A stretch of 64,000 bases of DNA from Cellulomonas sp. PhB143 (GTDB lineage Bacteria > Actinomycetota > Actinomycetes > Actinomycetales > Cellulomonadaceae), in NCBI RefSeq assembly GCF_003752595.1, contig NZ_RKIJ01000010.1, positions 62,001 to 126,000 of the forward strand, in the 5' to 3' direction. The position numbers were made by a program, and so were the translations under genes. Below are positions 35,528-44,906 of this stretch, piece after piece. The notes under the pieces were generated by a model. The model worked only from the letters and a program-made list of their open reading frames with translations. It did no database searches and was not told the DNA's origin. The first letter of the stretch is position 1, and each line of letters begins with the position of its first letter.

Positions 35528-37527
35528 GCGGAACCGACAACAGCACCCCGGCGACCCCGGCGACCCCGGCGTCCGACGAGCGGCCCCTGCTCGAGGTCCG
35601 CGACCTCGAGGTGTCCTTCTCGACGGCGGCCGGCGAGGTCAAGGCCGTCAAGGGGATCAGCTTCTCCGTCTACCCGGGCCAGACCGTCGCGATCGTCGGC
35701 GAGTCGGGCTCCGGCAAGTCGACGTCGGCCCACGCGGTGATCAGCCTCCTGCCCGGTACGGGCAAGGTCACCGGCGGCCAGATCCTCTTCGACGGCAAGG
35801 ACATCACGCACGGCTCGACGAAGGACTTCGTCGACCTGCGCGGGCGCAAGATCGGCCTGGTCCCGCAGGACCCGATGTCGAACCTCAACCCGGTGTGGCG
35901 CATCGGCTACCAGATCAAGGAGGCCCTGCGGGCCAACGGGATCTCGTCCACCCGCGCCGAGCGCAACGCCCTGACCAGCGGTCTCGTCGCGAACGAGCTG
36001 AACAGCGATGACGACCTCTACATGTCGAGCGCCGCGAAGAAGGCGCTGCTGGCCGAGCTGCGGACCGCCAGGGCGGGTGCCGACGACGTCGACGCGGTCG
36101 TCCAGCGTGCCGACGACGCCCTGCACGTCGGATCGACGACCCGTCGCCGGGCCCGCGCCGTGCTCACCGAGGCGGGCCTGCCCGACGCGGAGGCCCGCAC
36201 GAACGCGCTCGTCAAGGGCGCGTCCACGGACGACCGGGTGGCGGGGCTGCTCGCCGAGGCGGGGCTCAAGGACGCCGAGCGTCGTGCCCGGCAGTACCCG
36301 CACGAGTACTCGGGCGGCATGCGCCAGCGCGCGCTCATCGCGATGGGGCTCGCGGCCCGGCCGCGCCTGCTCATCGCCGACGAGCCGACGTCGGCGCTGG
36401 ACGTGACCGTCCAGCGCACGATCCTCGACCACCTCGAGGAGCTGACGTCCGAGCTGGGCACCGCGGTGCTGTTCATCACGCACGACCTCGGTCTCGCGGC
36501 CGAGCGTGCCGAGCACCTGATCGTCATGTACCAGGGCAAGGTCGTCGAGTCGGGCCCCGCCCGGCAGATCCTCGAGGCGCCCAAGCACCCGTACACCCGC
36601 CGGCTGGTCGCCTCGGCACCCTCGCTCACCTCGCGGCGCATCCAGAGCGCGCGCGCGGCAGGGATCGAGACGGACGAGGTGCTCGCGTCGCACCTGGACG
36701 AGGTCGTCAAGGACGACATCATCGTCGCGGAGAACCTCACCAAGGTGTTCCGTCTGCCGGGTCAGCGCCCCGGGTCGCACACGGACTTCACCGCCGTGGA
36801 CGACGTCAGCTTCACGCTCCCTCGCGGCACGACCCTCGCGCTCGTGGGGGAGTCGGGCTCGGGGAAGTCCACCGCGGCGAACATGGTGCTCAGCCTGCTC
36901 GAGCCGACGTCCGGCAAGATCGTGTTCGACGGCGTCGACCTGAGCACGCTGGACAAGAAGGCGATGTTCCGGTTCCGCCGGCGGGTCCAGCCGATCTTCC
37001 AGAACCCCTACGGGTCGCTCGACCCGATGTTCTCGATCTTCCGGTCCATCGAAGAGCCGCTGCGCATCCACAAGGTCGGGGACAAGAGGTCCCGGGAGAA
37101 GCGGGTGCGCGAGCTGCTCGACATGGTCTCGCTCCCGCAGGCGACCATGCGCCGGTTCCCCAACGAGCTCTCGGGCGGACAGCGCCAGCGCATCGCCATC
37201 GCGCGGGCGCTCGCGCTCGAGCCGGAGGTCATCGTCTGCGACGAGGCCGTCTCCGCGCTCGACGTGCTGGTCCAGGCGCAGATCCTCACGCTGCTCAACG
37301 ACCTGCAGGCCGAGCTCGGCCTCAGCTACCTGTTCATCACGCACGACCTCGCGGTGGTCCGTCAGATCGCCGACCGCGTCTGCGTGATGAAGCAGGGCAA
37401 GATCGTCGAGCAGTCCACCACCGACGAGGTGTTCGACAACCCCCAGCAGGAGTACACGCGCGAGCTGCTCGCGGCCATCCCGGGCGCGAGCCTCGAGATC
37501 GGGACGGGCGCTCCGCCCGTCGTCTGA
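35524..37527 (+). CDS. oppDF: fused oligopeptide ABC transporter ATP-binding protein (OppD-OppF)
   Basis: 667 residues combining both ATPases. First domain: Walker [10 protein letters not shown] at residues 59-67, Q-loop [14 protein letters not shown], signature YSGGMRQR near 262, Walker [14 protein letters not shown]. Second domain: Walker [10 protein letters not shown] near 441, signature LSGGQRQR near 546, Walker [10 protein letters not shown]. The Walker A to signature distance is about 200 residues in domain 1 but 105 in domain 2. Domain 1 therefore carries an insertion of about 95 residues (roughly 141-257), which includes a near-duplicate of LxEAGLxDAExR. The second domain has the DppF-type C-terminal extension. 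Both domains look catalytically intact. Confidence 0.92.
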   Translation: MSGTDNSTPATPATPASDERPLLEVRDLEVSFSTAAGEVKAVKGISFSVYPGQTVAIVGESGSGKSTSAHAVISLLPGTGKVTGGQILFDGKDITHGSTKDFVDLRGRKIGLVPQDPMSNLNPVWRIGYQIKEALRANGISSTRAERNALTSGLVANELNSDDDLYMSSAAKKALLAELRTARAGADDVDAVVQRADDALHVGSTTRRRARAVLTEAGLPDAEARTNALVKGASTDDRVAGLLAEAGLKDAERRARQYPHEYSGGMRQRALIAMGLAARPRLLIADEPTSALDVTVQRTILDHLEELTSELGTAVLFITHDLGLAAERAEHLIVMYQGKVVESGPARQILEAPKHPYTRRLVASAPSLTSRRIQSARAAGIETDEVLASHLDEVVKDDIIVAENLTKVFRLPGQRPGSHTDFTAVDDVSFTLPRGTTLALVGESGSGKSTAANMVLSLLEPTSGKIVFDGVDLSTLDKKAMFRFRRRVQPIFQNPYGSLDPMFSIFRSIEEPLRIHKVGDKRSREKRVRELLDMVSLPQATMRRFPNELSGGQRQRIAIARALALEPEVIVCDEAVSALDVLVQAQILTLLNDLQAELGLSYLFITHDLAVVRQIADRVCVMKQGKIVEQSTTDEVFDNPQQEYTRELLAAIPGASLEIGTGAPPVV

Positions 37528-37567
37528 CCGCCGCCCGGCCGCCGGCCGGCCCGGCGTCCCGTACGGC

Positions 37568-37607
37568 CGACGACGGCGCGCACCCCGCGGGGTGCGCGCC
37601 GTCGTCG
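37568..37607 (+). terminator. 40-base perfect palindrome ending the opp operon
   Basis: Two 20-base halves are exactly complementary (37568-37587 and 37588-37607), forming a hairpin with a minimal loop about 40 bases after the oppDF stop. TTGTGAG follows, so only a weak U-run is present. Confidence 0.85.
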
Positions 37608-37652
37608 TTGTGAGACGGGGCACGTTCCGGCCTGCGCGTTGCCCCCGAACGG

Positions 37653-37658
37653 TACGAT
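37653..37658 (+). promoter_or_regulatory. -10 element for typA
   Basis: TACGAT about 53 bases before the typA ATG, immediately downstream of the opp terminator. Confidence 0.45.
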
Positions 37659-37710
37659 GGTCGTGCGCGATCTCCGCGCGTCCCCCCAGATCGAGATGAG
37701 AAGCCCTTCC

Positions 37711-39639
37711 ATGACTGTGCCCGCAGCGCGTTCCGTGCGCTCCGACCTGCGCAACGTCGCGATCGTCGCCCACGTCGACCACGGCAAGACGACACTCGTG
37801 GACGCGATGCTCCACCAGGCTGGCTCCTTCACGAGCCACCAGCACGTGGACGAGCGCGCCATGGACTCGGGCGAGCTCGAGCGCGAGAAGGGGATCACGA
37901 TCCTCGCCAAGAACACCGCGATCCGCTACGCGGGTCCCGCCGCGGCGGCCGTGGGCGAGCCCGAGGGCATCACGATCAACGTGATCGACACCCCGGGGCA
38001 CGCCGACTTCGGTGGGGAGGTGGAGCGCGGGCTGTCCATGGTCGACGGCGTCGTGCTCCTCGTGGACGCGTCCGAGGGGCCGCTGCCCCAGACCCGGTTC
38101 GTGCTGCGCAAGGCGCTCGCCGCGAAGCTCCCGGTGATCCTCGTGGTCAACAAGGTCGACCGCCCCGACGGGCGCATCGACGAGGTCGTCGCCGAGTCGA
38201 CCGACCTGCTGCTCGGCCTCGCGAGCGACCTCGCCGACGAGGTCCCGGACCTCGACCTCGACGCGATCCTCGACGTCCCCGTGGTGTACGCCTCCGCGAA
38301 GGCCGGACGCGCGTCGATCGAGCAGCCGGACAACGGCACGCTCCCCGCGTCGGAGGACCTCGAGCCGCTGTTCCGCACCATCCTCGAGAAGATCCCCGCG
38401 CCGTCGTACGACGAGGGCTCGCCGCTGCAGGCGCACGTGACGAACCTCGACGCGTCGCCGTTCCTCGGCCGCCTCGCGCTGCTGCGCATCTTCAACGGCA
38501 CCATCACCAAGGGCCAGACGGTCGCCTGGGCGCGCCACGACGGGACGCTGCAGAACGTCCGGATCACCGAGCTCCTCGAGACCAAGGCGCTCGAGCGCGT
38601 CTCGACGGACTCCGCCGGCCCGGGCGACATCGTCGCCGTCGCCGGGATCGAGGACATCACGATCGGTGAGACCCTCACCGACCCGGACGACCCGCGCCCG
38701 CTGCCGCTCATCACGGTCGACGACCCCGCGATCTCGATGACCATCGGGATCAACACCTCGCCGCTCGCCGGCAAGGGCGGCAAGGGCCACAAGGTCACCG
38801 CCCGCCAGGTCAAGGACCGCCTCGACAAGGAGCTCGTCGGCAACGTCTCGCTCCGCGTCCTGCCCACCGACCGCCCGGACGCCTGGGAGGTCCAGGGGCG
38901 CGGCGAGCTCGCGCTGGCGATCCTCGTCGAGCAGATGCGCCGCGAGGGCTTCGAGCTCACCGTCGGCAAGCCGCAGGTCGTCACCCGCCAGGTCGACGGC
39001 AAGGTGCACGAGCCGATGGAGCGGATGACCATCGACGTGCCCGAGGAGTACCTCGGCGCCGTCACGCAGCTCCTCGCGCAGCGCAAGGGCCGCATGGAGT
39101 CGATGAGCAACCACGGCACCGGCTGGGTGCGCATGGAGTTCATGGTCCCGGCGCGCGGCCTGATCGGCTTCCGCACGCGGTTCCTCACCGACACGCGCGG
39201 CACCGGCATCGCGTCCTCGATCGCCGAGGGCTACGAGCCGTGGGCCGGCCCGATCGAGACCCGCGTCCAGGGCTCGCTCGTCGCCGACCGCTCGGGCGTC
39301 GTGACGCCGTTCGCGATGATCAACCTCCAGGAGCGCGGGTCGTTCTTCGTGGACCCGACGCAGGAGGTCTACGAGGGCATGATCGTCGGCGAGAACTCGC
39401 GCGCCGAGGACATGGACGTGAACATCACCAAGGAGAAGAAGCTCACGAACATGCGTGCCGCCTCGAGCGACACGTTCGAGAACCTCACGCCGCCGAAGCA
39501 CCTCACGCTCGAGGAGTCGCTCGAGTTCGCCCGCGAGGACGAGTGCGTCGAGGTCACCCCGGAGTTCGTCCGCATCCGCAAGGTGCTGCTCGACGCGACG
39601 GACCGCGCCCGCGCGGTCGCTCGTCTCAAGCGCGCCTGA
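37711..39639 (+). CDS. typA: translational GTPase TypA/BipA
   Basis: Ribosome-binding GTPase related to EF-G, involved in ribosome assembly and stress growth. 642 residues. G1 [10 protein letters not shown]2 region [12 protein letters not shown]3 [13 protein letters not shown]4 [10 protein letters not shown]5 SAKAG. Domains II, III and V and the TypA-specific C-terminal domain follow ([32 protein letters not shown]). I use the ATG at 37711; an ATG at 37696 is possible. Preceded by its own -10 element. The mshB-like gene begins 16 bases after the stop. Confidence 0.95.
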   Translation: MTVPAARSVRSDLRNVAIVAHVDHGKTTLVDAMLHQAGSFTSHQHVDERAMDSGELEREKGITILAKNTAIRYAGPAAAAVGEPEGITINVIDTPGHADFGGEVERGLSMVDGVVLLVDASEGPLPQTRFVLRKALAAKLPVILVVNKVDRPDGRIDEVVAESTDLLLGLASDLADEVPDLDLDAILDVPVVYASAKAGRASIEQPDNGTLPASEDLEPLFRTILEKIPAPSYDEGSPLQAHVTNLDASPFLGRLALLRIFNGTITKGQTVAWARHDGTLQNVRITELLETKALERVSTDSAGPGDIVAVAGIEDITIGETLTDPDDPRPLPLITVDDPAISMTIGINTSPLAGKGGKGHKVTARQVKDRLDKELVGNVSLRVLPTDRPDAWEVQGRGELALAILVEQMRREGFELTVGKPQVVTRQVDGKVHEPMERMTIDVPEEYLGAVTQLLAQRKGRMESMSNHGTGWVRMEFMVPARGLIGFRTRFLTDTRGTGIASSIAEGYEPWAGPIETRVQGSLVADRSGVVTPFAMINLQERGSFFVDPTQEVYEGMIVGENSRAEDMDVNITKEKKLTNMRAASSDTFENLTPPKHLTLEESLEFAREDECVEVTPEFVRIRKVLLDATDRARAVARLKRA

Positions 39640-39655
39640 CGCCGGTGCCGGCGCG

Positions 39656-40678
39656 GTGCAGGTCCGTCCCGTCGAGCCCGCCGGAGGGCTCCTCGCCGTC
39701 CACGCGCACCCGGACGACGAGACGCTGACCAGCGGCGCGCTGCTGGCGACGTGGTCCCGCGCCGGCCTGCCCGTCACGCTCGTCACCTGCACCAGGGGCG
39801 AGCGTGGCGAGGTGATCGGCGAGGGGCTCGCGCACCTCGAGGGCGACGGGCCCGCGCTCGCCGCGCACCGGGAGACCGAGCTCGCGGCGGCGCTCGACGC
39901 GCTCGGGGTGCGCGACCAGGTGTTCCTCGACGCCGTGGGCGCCGGCGCCGCCGGCGGCCCCGGCGCGAGCGCCGCCGGCCGCCGCTTCGAGGACTCCGGC
40001 ATGGCCTGGCTCGCCCCGGGCATCGCCGCCGCCGGTGCCGCGCTGCCCGAGCGGGCGTTCGTCGGCGTGCCGCTCGACGACGCCGCCCGCCGCCTCGCCG
40101 AGGTGCTGCTCGACCGGCGCCCGCGCGTCGTGGCCACGTACGAGCCGGGCGGCGGGTACGGGCACCCGGACCACGTGCGGGCCCACGAGGTGACGGTGGC
40201 GGCCGTGGACCTCGCGCACGCCGCGGCGGGCGAGAGCTTCGTCGAAGAGCTGTGGTGCGCCGTCGTCCCCGAGTCCCTGGCCCGCGCCGGGCGCCGGGCG
40301 CTGTGCGCGGCCGGAGTCCCGGCGGGGCTCACGCTGCCCGACCCGGACGGGCCGCTGCCGCCCGTCGCCGTGCCGGACGACGCCCCGGGCGAGCTGGTGG
40401 CCGTGCCCGTCGGGCCCGTGCTCGGGCGCGTCCTCGCGGCGCTGCGCGCGCACGCGACGCAGGTCCGGGCCGTCGAAAAGCTGGGGGACGGGCCCGCCCC
40501 TGCCGCCGACGCGCGGGCCGAGGACGTCGCGGCCGCCGACCGTCGCACCGTCCTCGCGCGGTACGCGCTGAGCAACGACGTCCTCGCACCGGTGCCGGCG
40601 TACGAGCACCATGCCGTCGTCCGCCCAGCCGTGGGCGGGGCGGCGTCGGCCGACGTCGCCGTGCCCGGCTCGCGGTAG
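39656..40678 (+). CDS. mshB: N-acetyl-GlcN-Ins deacetylase MshB (PIG-L family)
   Basis: Zinc deacetylase of mycothiol biosynthesis. About 340 residues. The metal site is visible as VHAHPDDE near the N-terminus and GYGHPDHVRAH in the middle; RRFEDSGMAWL corresponds to the MshB-specific RY-DSGM segment. TCTRGERGEVIG and RETELAAALDALGV are family features. The GTG at 39656 is the first sensible start after typA, but its ribosome site is weak, so an operon with typA and coupled translation is plausible. Other deacetylases of the PIG-L family cannot be fully excluded. Confidence 0.85.
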   Translation: MQVRPVEPAGGLLAVHAHPDDETLTSGALLATWSRAGLPVTLVTCTRGERGEVIGEGLAHLEGDGPALAAHRETELAAALDALGVRDQVFLDAVGAGAAGGPGASAAGRRFEDSGMAWLAPGIAAAGAALPERAFVGVPLDDAARRLAEVLLDRRPRVVATYEPGGGYGHPDHVRAHEVTVAAVDLAHAAAGESFVEELWCAVVPESLARAGRRALCAAGVPAGLTLPDPDGPLPPVAVPDDAPGELVAVPVGPVLGRVLAALRAHATQVRAVEKLGDGPAPAADARAEDVAAADRRTVLARYALSNDVLAPVPAYEHHAVVRPAVGGAASADVAVPGSR

Positions 40679-40696
40679 CCCCCGGCAGATCCCCGG

Positions 40697-40702
40697 TAGC
40701 GT
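40697..40702 (+). promoter_or_regulatory. -10 element of a leaderless small membrane-protein gene
   Basis: TAGCGT ends 7 bases before the GTG at 40710. Confidence 0.5.
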
Positions 40703-40709
40703 GGCCCGC

Positions 40710-41174
40710 GTGACGACCTCGATCCCCGCGCCCCCGACTCAGACGCCGCGCCGCACCTCGGTCGCCCGCACCGTCCTGCGGGTCGTGCTGTGCCTCCTGC
40801 TCGGGGTGCTCGTCGGCGTGATCGGTACCGTCACCCACCGCACCCAGGTGCTCGGCCACCTGCCGCTCGGGCTCGTGCTCGCCGGGGCGCTCACCCTCGC
40901 GGCCGCCGTGGTCGCCCGCGCGTGGGCGCGCGGGGCCGGCGTGCTGGCCCTCGGGGTCGGCTGGCTCCTCGCGGTCCAGCTCATGGCGCTCGAGGGCCCG
41001 GGCGGCGACGTCCTCATCGTCGCCGACCCCACGGGGTACGTCTGGTCCTACGGCGGGGTCGTGCTCGTCCTCGTCGCGGCCCTCCTGCCGCGGCGGTGGT
41101 TCTCCGACGCGGCAGCAGGACCGCGACCAGGACAGCCGCAGCCGGCGGACGATCAGCCCCCGCCGACCGCATAG
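40710..41174 (+). CDS. small membrane protein next to mshB (DUF6113-like)
   Basis: 154 residues with four hydrophobic segments (for example VVLCLLLGVLVGVIGTVTHR and PLGLVLAGALTLAAAVVARA) and a Pro/Gln-rich C-terminal tail. Position after mshB and the spacing of segments resemble a conserved actinobacterial family that I know as DUF6113, though I cannot confirm it here. Function unknown. The GTG start is preceded by TAGCGT with no ribosome site, so the transcript is probably leaderless. Confidence 0.7.
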   Translation: MTTSIPAPPTQTPRRTSVARTVLRVVLCLLLGVLVGVIGTVTHRTQVLGHLPLGLVLAGALTLAAAVVARAWARGAGVLALGVGWLLAVQLMALEGPGGDVLIVADPTGYVWSYGGVVLVLVAALLPRRWFSDAAAGPRPGQPQPADDQPPPTA

Positions 41175-41177
41175 AAT
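41172..41177 (+). promoter_or_regulatory. -10 element for the VanW-family gene
   Basis: TAGAAT overlaps the stop codon of the preceding gene and lies 51 bases before the VanW-family ATG, which has GGAG upstream. Confidence 0.45.
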
Positions 41178-41228
41178 CGGCGCGCGCACGCCGGTGCGCC
41201 GTCCTTCGCCGACCCCCCGGAGACTCGC

Positions 41229-42989
41229 ATGGGACCTGATCCGCAGACGGACCCGCAGCGGGTGCCCGAGGGCACCAGCGCGGAGCATGACCCGTCGCTC
41301 CTGTCCGGCGTCGGTGCCGAGCCGGCCCCGAGCCGCGTGCCGAAGGTCGCCCTCTGGGCCGGGATCGGCGTCGTCGTGCTCGCCGGGCTGTACGTCGGGG
41401 CCCAGTGGGCGCTGGCGGACACGGTGCCGACCGGCACCACCGTCGCCGGGGTGGACGTCGGCGGGCAGAGCTCGGCCGAGGCGAAGGCGACCCTGGACGA
41501 CCAGCTGGGCCCCGTCGCCCGCGAGCCGCTGCCGGTCGAGCTGGCGGGCACGACGACCTCGATCGACCCCGCCGCCTCGGGCCTGACCCTCGACACCCGG
41601 GCGACGGCGGACGCGCTCACCTCGTTCTCGTTGCGGCCCCAGCGGCTGTGGGAGCAGGTCTTCGGCGGCACCGATCGCCCGCCGGTGGTCCACGTGGACC
41701 CCGACGAGCTCCGCGACGGCGTCGAGGGGGCGGCGAAGAGCGTCGACGTGGCCCCGGTCGACGGCACGGTGACGTTCTCGGGCGACGAGGCGCGCTCGAC
41801 CGAGGCCTCGGCCGGCACGAGCGTGGACGTGGACGCCGCGGCCGCGACGATCCGCACGAAGTGGCTCGTCACCGAGCCGCCGATCGTGCTCCCCTCGCAC
41901 CCGACGGAGCCGGACGTCACGCAGGACGAGACCGACGCCGCGCTCGCCGTCGCGCAGCAGGTCGTGTCCGCGCCGGTCGTGGTGGAGGTGGGCGGGCAGC
42001 GTGCCGAGCTGCCGCCGGACGCGCTCGGCGACTCCGCCTCGTTCCCCGCGAAGGACGGCGACCTGGCGCTGACGTGGGACGAGGACGCCCTCGTCGCGGC
42101 GGTCGACGACCGGACGAAGGACCTCGAGTCGAGCCCGAAGGACGCGCACTTCGTGTTCGTCGACGCCAAGCCCGTGATCCGAGGCGGCACGGACGGGGCG
42201 TCGCTCGACCCGGACGCCCTGACGAAGGCGGTCGACGCCGCCGCGACGTCCGACGACGACCGGACGGCCACCACGAAGCTCGTCCCCGTCGAGCCGGAGC
42301 ACTCGAAGGCGGACCTGTCGAAGCTCGGCGTCAAGGACCGCATCGTCGAGTTCTCCACGCCGCTGACCGACGACGCGGTCCGCACGCAGAACCTCAGGGT
42401 CGGTGCCGCCCACGTGGACGGGACGCTCGTCGAGCCCGGCAAGCGGTTCTCGGTGACGGACGCCCTGAGCCCGATCACCCCGGAGGCCGGGTACGGCCAG
42501 GCGCACGTCGTCACGGACGGCCGCACCACGGACGCCATCGGCGGCGGGCTGTCCCAGATGGCCACCAACACGTACAACATCGGCTTCCTCGCGGGCTACG
42601 AGAGCATCACGCACAAGCCGCACTCCTACTGGTACGACCGCTACCCGGCCGGGCGCGAGTCCACGATGTACATCGGCCAGATCGACATGGTCTGGGAGAA
42701 CGACACGCCCTTCGGGGTGCTCCTGCAGGCGTGGGTCTCGGGCGGGCGCCTGCACACCGCGGCGTGGAGCACGAAGTACTGGACCGTGACGTCGCACAGC
42801 GGCCCGCACCGCGACGTCGTCCCGACGACGACGACCACGGACACGAGCGCGGGCTGCACGCCCCAGTCCGCGGGCAACGACGGTTTCACGATCACGGTGG
42901 ACCGCAAGGTCTCCCGTGCCGGGAAGGTCGACAAGGACGAGCACAAGACGTGGACCTACCAGCCGGAGAACGCCGTCGTGTGCAAGTAG
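41229..42989 (+). CDS. VanW family cell-wall protein
   Basis: 586 residues. One N-terminal membrane anchor (VALWAGIGVVVLAGLYVGAQW) places the rest outside the cell. Repeated YoaR-like putative peptidoglycan-binding regions occupy about residues 65-380 (TTVAGVDVGGQSSAEA, and a second weaker copy). The VanW domain follows near 390-500: VEPGKRFSVTDALSPI, GGGLSQMATNTYNIGF and YWYDRYPAGREST. A VanW motif GGGLSQ is complete. VanW function is not known, although it occurs near glycopeptide-resistance genes; here it stands alone and is probably a housekeeping envelope protein. Confidence 0.88.
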   Translation: MGPDPQTDPQRVPEGTSAEHDPSLLSGVGAEPAPSRVPKVALWAGIGVVVLAGLYVGAQWALADTVPTGTTVAGVDVGGQSSAEAKATLDDQLGPVAREPLPVELAGTTTSIDPAASGLTLDTRATADALTSFSLRPQRLWEQVFGGTDRPPVVHVDPDELRDGVEGAAKSVDVAPVDGTVTFSGDEARSTEASAGTSVDVDAAAATIRTKWLVTEPPIVLPSHPTEPDVTQDETDAALAVAQQVVSAPVVVEVGGQRAELPPDALGDSASFPAKDGDLALTWDEDALVAAVDDRTKDLESSPKDAHFVFVDAKPVIRGGTDGASLDPDALTKAVDAAATSDDDRTATTKLVPVEPEHSKADLSKLGVKDRIVEFSTPLTDDAVRTQNLRVGAAHVDGTLVEPGKRFSVTDALSPITPEAGYGQAHVVTDGRTTDAIGGGLSQMATNTYNIGFLAGYESITHKPHSYWYDRYPAGRESTMYIGQIDMVWENDTPFGVLLQAWVSGGRLHTAAWSTKYWTVTSHSGPHRDVVPTTTTTDTSAGCTPQSAGNDGFTITVDRKVSRAGKVDKDEHKTWTYQPENAVVCK

Positions 42990-43059
42990 CGTGACGGCCG
43001 GGCCACCACCACCAGCCGCCCCGTTCACGTCGAGCGGGGCGCGAGTCGAAAGCAGGACG

Positions 43060-43944
43060 ATGCTCGGACGCAGCGAGAGGGACTCGGGCACCCATGTCCG
43101 CCACGCCGTCGAGGCGGCGGGGTGGGCGCGGGACGACGACGGGTCGGAACGGCAGTCCGAGCTGCTCGACCTCGGCACGACGGGCGCGACGCTGGCGACC
43201 GCCGCCCGGATCGAGGGGCTGCGCGCGGTGCTGCACCTCGGGCACCCGCTGCAGCCCTCGGACGACCTCGAGCAGGCGCTGCTGGCGGCCGACCCGACGC
43301 TGGTGGTCACCGACGCGGTCGCGGTCGTGCCGAGCTGGGCCTGGGTCGGGCGCTCCCCGGAGGCGAGCGGCGAGGTCGTCGTCGACGAGGCGGGCATGCG
43401 CGACTGCCGGCACGCGCTGCGCGCGACCGGCGCGTCGCCGCGCCTGGTCTCCTCGCGCACGACGGTCGCGGAGCGGGTGGAGCTCGCCGGCCCGAACGGC
43501 TCGCTCGTCCTCGAGCGCGAGCGCATCCCTGCCGGTCACGTCGAGCTCGCGGGCAGCGCGCGGCTCGTCGACGGCGACCCGGTCTGGTACGGCCTCGTCG
43601 AGTCCCGGGCGGAGGCGACGATCGCGGACGGGGGCGCGCAGGTCTGGGTCGCGTTCGGACCCCGCGACGACCACCGCGGCTCGCTGCAGCAGACGCTCGG
43701 CGTGGTCGCCGACGTCGGCATCGACCTCGACCACCTGCGCAGCCACCCGTCCTCGGGGGGCCCGCACGTCTTCTTCGCGTCGTTCGGGTGCCCCGGCCGC
43801 GACGTCCTCGAGCGGCTCACGGCCGGGCTGCGGTCGCGGGGCGTGGCGCACCGGGTCCTGGCCGTGCTCCCGGGCCGCGCGTTCGTCCCGTCGCCGCCCG
43901 CCTTCGCGCCGCGCTGGTCCGACGCCGTCGGGGGCGCGCGGTGA
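43060..43944 (+). CDS. degenerate prephenate dehydratase-like ACT-domain protein
   Basis: 294 residues. The C-terminal ACT domain (residues ~195-275) reads RDDHRGSLQQTLGVVADVGIDL, then GPHVFFASFGC, as in the regulatory domain of prephenate dehydratases. The N-terminal half resembles a diverged periplasmic-protein-like dehydratase fold (ASPRLVSSRTTVAERV, DPVWYGLVESRAEATI), but the catalytic Thr-Arg-Phe motif is not present. Its TGA overlaps the GTG of pheA, so it is co-translated. A regulatory partner sensing phenylalanine is my best guess; no function is established. ATG preceded by AGGA. Confidence 0.7.
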   Translation: MLGRSERDSGTHVRHAVEAAGWARDDDGSERQSELLDLGTTGATLATAARIEGLRAVLHLGHPLQPSDDLEQALLAADPTLVVTDAVAVVPSWAWVGRSPEASGEVVVDEAGMRDCRHALRATGASPRLVSSRTTVAERVELAGPNGSLVLERERIPAGHVELAGSARLVDGDPVWYGLVESRAEATIADGGAQVWVAFGPRDDHRGSLQQTLGVVADVGIDLDHLRSHPSSGGPHVFFASFGCPGRDVLERLTAGLRSRGVAHRVLAVLPGRAFVPSPPAFAPRWSDAVGGAR

Positions 43945-44906
43945 GCGTCGCCTACCTCGGCCCGGAGGGCACGTTCACCCACGAGGCGGCGCTCGCGTGG
44001 GCGGCGTGCCGCCCGGGACCCGCGCCCGCGGTGGTGCCGCTGGCGGAGGTCGGCGACGTGTACGCGGCGGTCGCCGACGGCACCCACGAGCTCGGGGTCG
44101 TGGCGATCGAGAACACCGTCGAGGGGTACGTCGTCCCGTCGCTCGACGCGATCGTCGAGGCCCGGGACGTCGTCGCGGTCGACGAGACGGTCCTCGAGAT
44201 CTCCTTCGACGCCTTCGTGGCGCCCGGGCACGGTGAGGCGAGCGAGGTCACCGCCCACCCGCACGGGCTCGCGCAGTGCCGGCGGTTCATCGGGTCCAGC
44301 GGCCTGACGCCCGTCCCGGCGCAGTCCAACGCTGCGGCGTGCCGCGACGTCGGGCCGCACCAGGTGGCGCTCGGCCCGAGCATCTGCGGCGACCTGTACG
44401 GACTGACGACCCTCGCGCGGGGCGTCCAGGACTTCCGCGGGGCGCGCACCCGGTTCCTGACGCTCGCGCGCCGCGCCGTCGCCCGCGACCTGCTCGCCGC
44501 GCACCGGGACGACGACGTCGCCCGCGGCTGGCGGACGATGCTCGCGGTCACGCCCGTGGTCACCGGGCCGGGGGTGCTGGCCCGGATCACCGCGGCGTTC
44601 GCGGGCTCGGGCGTGAACCTGTCGAGCCTCATCACCCGTCCGCTCAAGGCCCGCGACGGCTGGTACGTCTTCGTCCTGACGGTGGACGCCGCGCCGTGGC
44701 AGCCGGGCCTGCGCGCCGTGCTCCGCGCGCTGCTCGAGGACGGCAGCTCGCTCAAGACCCTCGGCGTCTTCCCGGTGCGCGGCGAGCTCGACGAGTCGGT
44801 CGGGGTGCAGCACCTGCCGGGCGGCGGGGTCACGCGCGACGCGTCCCCCGCGGAGCTGGACGCGGCGCTCGTCTGGGCGCAGACCCCGCCCGGGGCGGCC
44901 CGGTGA
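43941..44906 (+). CDS. pheA: prephenate dehydratase
   Basis: Converts prephenate to phenylpyruvate in phenylalanine synthesis. 321 residues. N-terminal YLGPEGTFTHEAALAWA, substrate loop VVAIENTVEGYVVPSLD (Thr where most have Ser), and the catalytic TRF motif in GARTRFLTLAR. A regulatory ACT domain follows (TGPGVLARITAAFAGSGVNLSSL). The GTG overlaps the stop of the ACT-domain gene and its own stop overlaps tyrA, so three genes form one coupled operon for aromatic amino acids. Confidence 0.93.
   Translation: MSVAYLGPEGTFTHEAALAWAACRPGPAPAVVPLAEVGDVYAAVADGTHELGVVAIENTVEGYVVPSLDAIVEARDVVAVDETVLEISFDAFVAPGHGEASEVTAHPHGLAQCRRFIGSSGLTPVPAQSNAAACRDVGPHQVALGPSICGDLYGLTTLARGVQDFRGARTRFLTLARRAVARDLLAAHRDDDVARGWRTMLAVTPVVTGPGVLARITAAFAGSGVNLSSLITRPLKARDGWYVFVLTVDAAPWQPGLRAVLRALLEDGSSLKTLGVFPVRGELDESVGVQHLPGGGVTRDASPAELDAALVWAQTPPGAAR

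Noticed and set aside
35431-40575. A 1714-codon open frame on the minus strand across the opp operon, typA and mshB.
   Set aside because: It is antisense to six clearly homologous genes, has low-complexity Arg/Ala/Asp composition and arises from the strong third-position GC bias. The same applies to other long antisense frames such as 29445-31538, 40329-43526 and 51395-53458.
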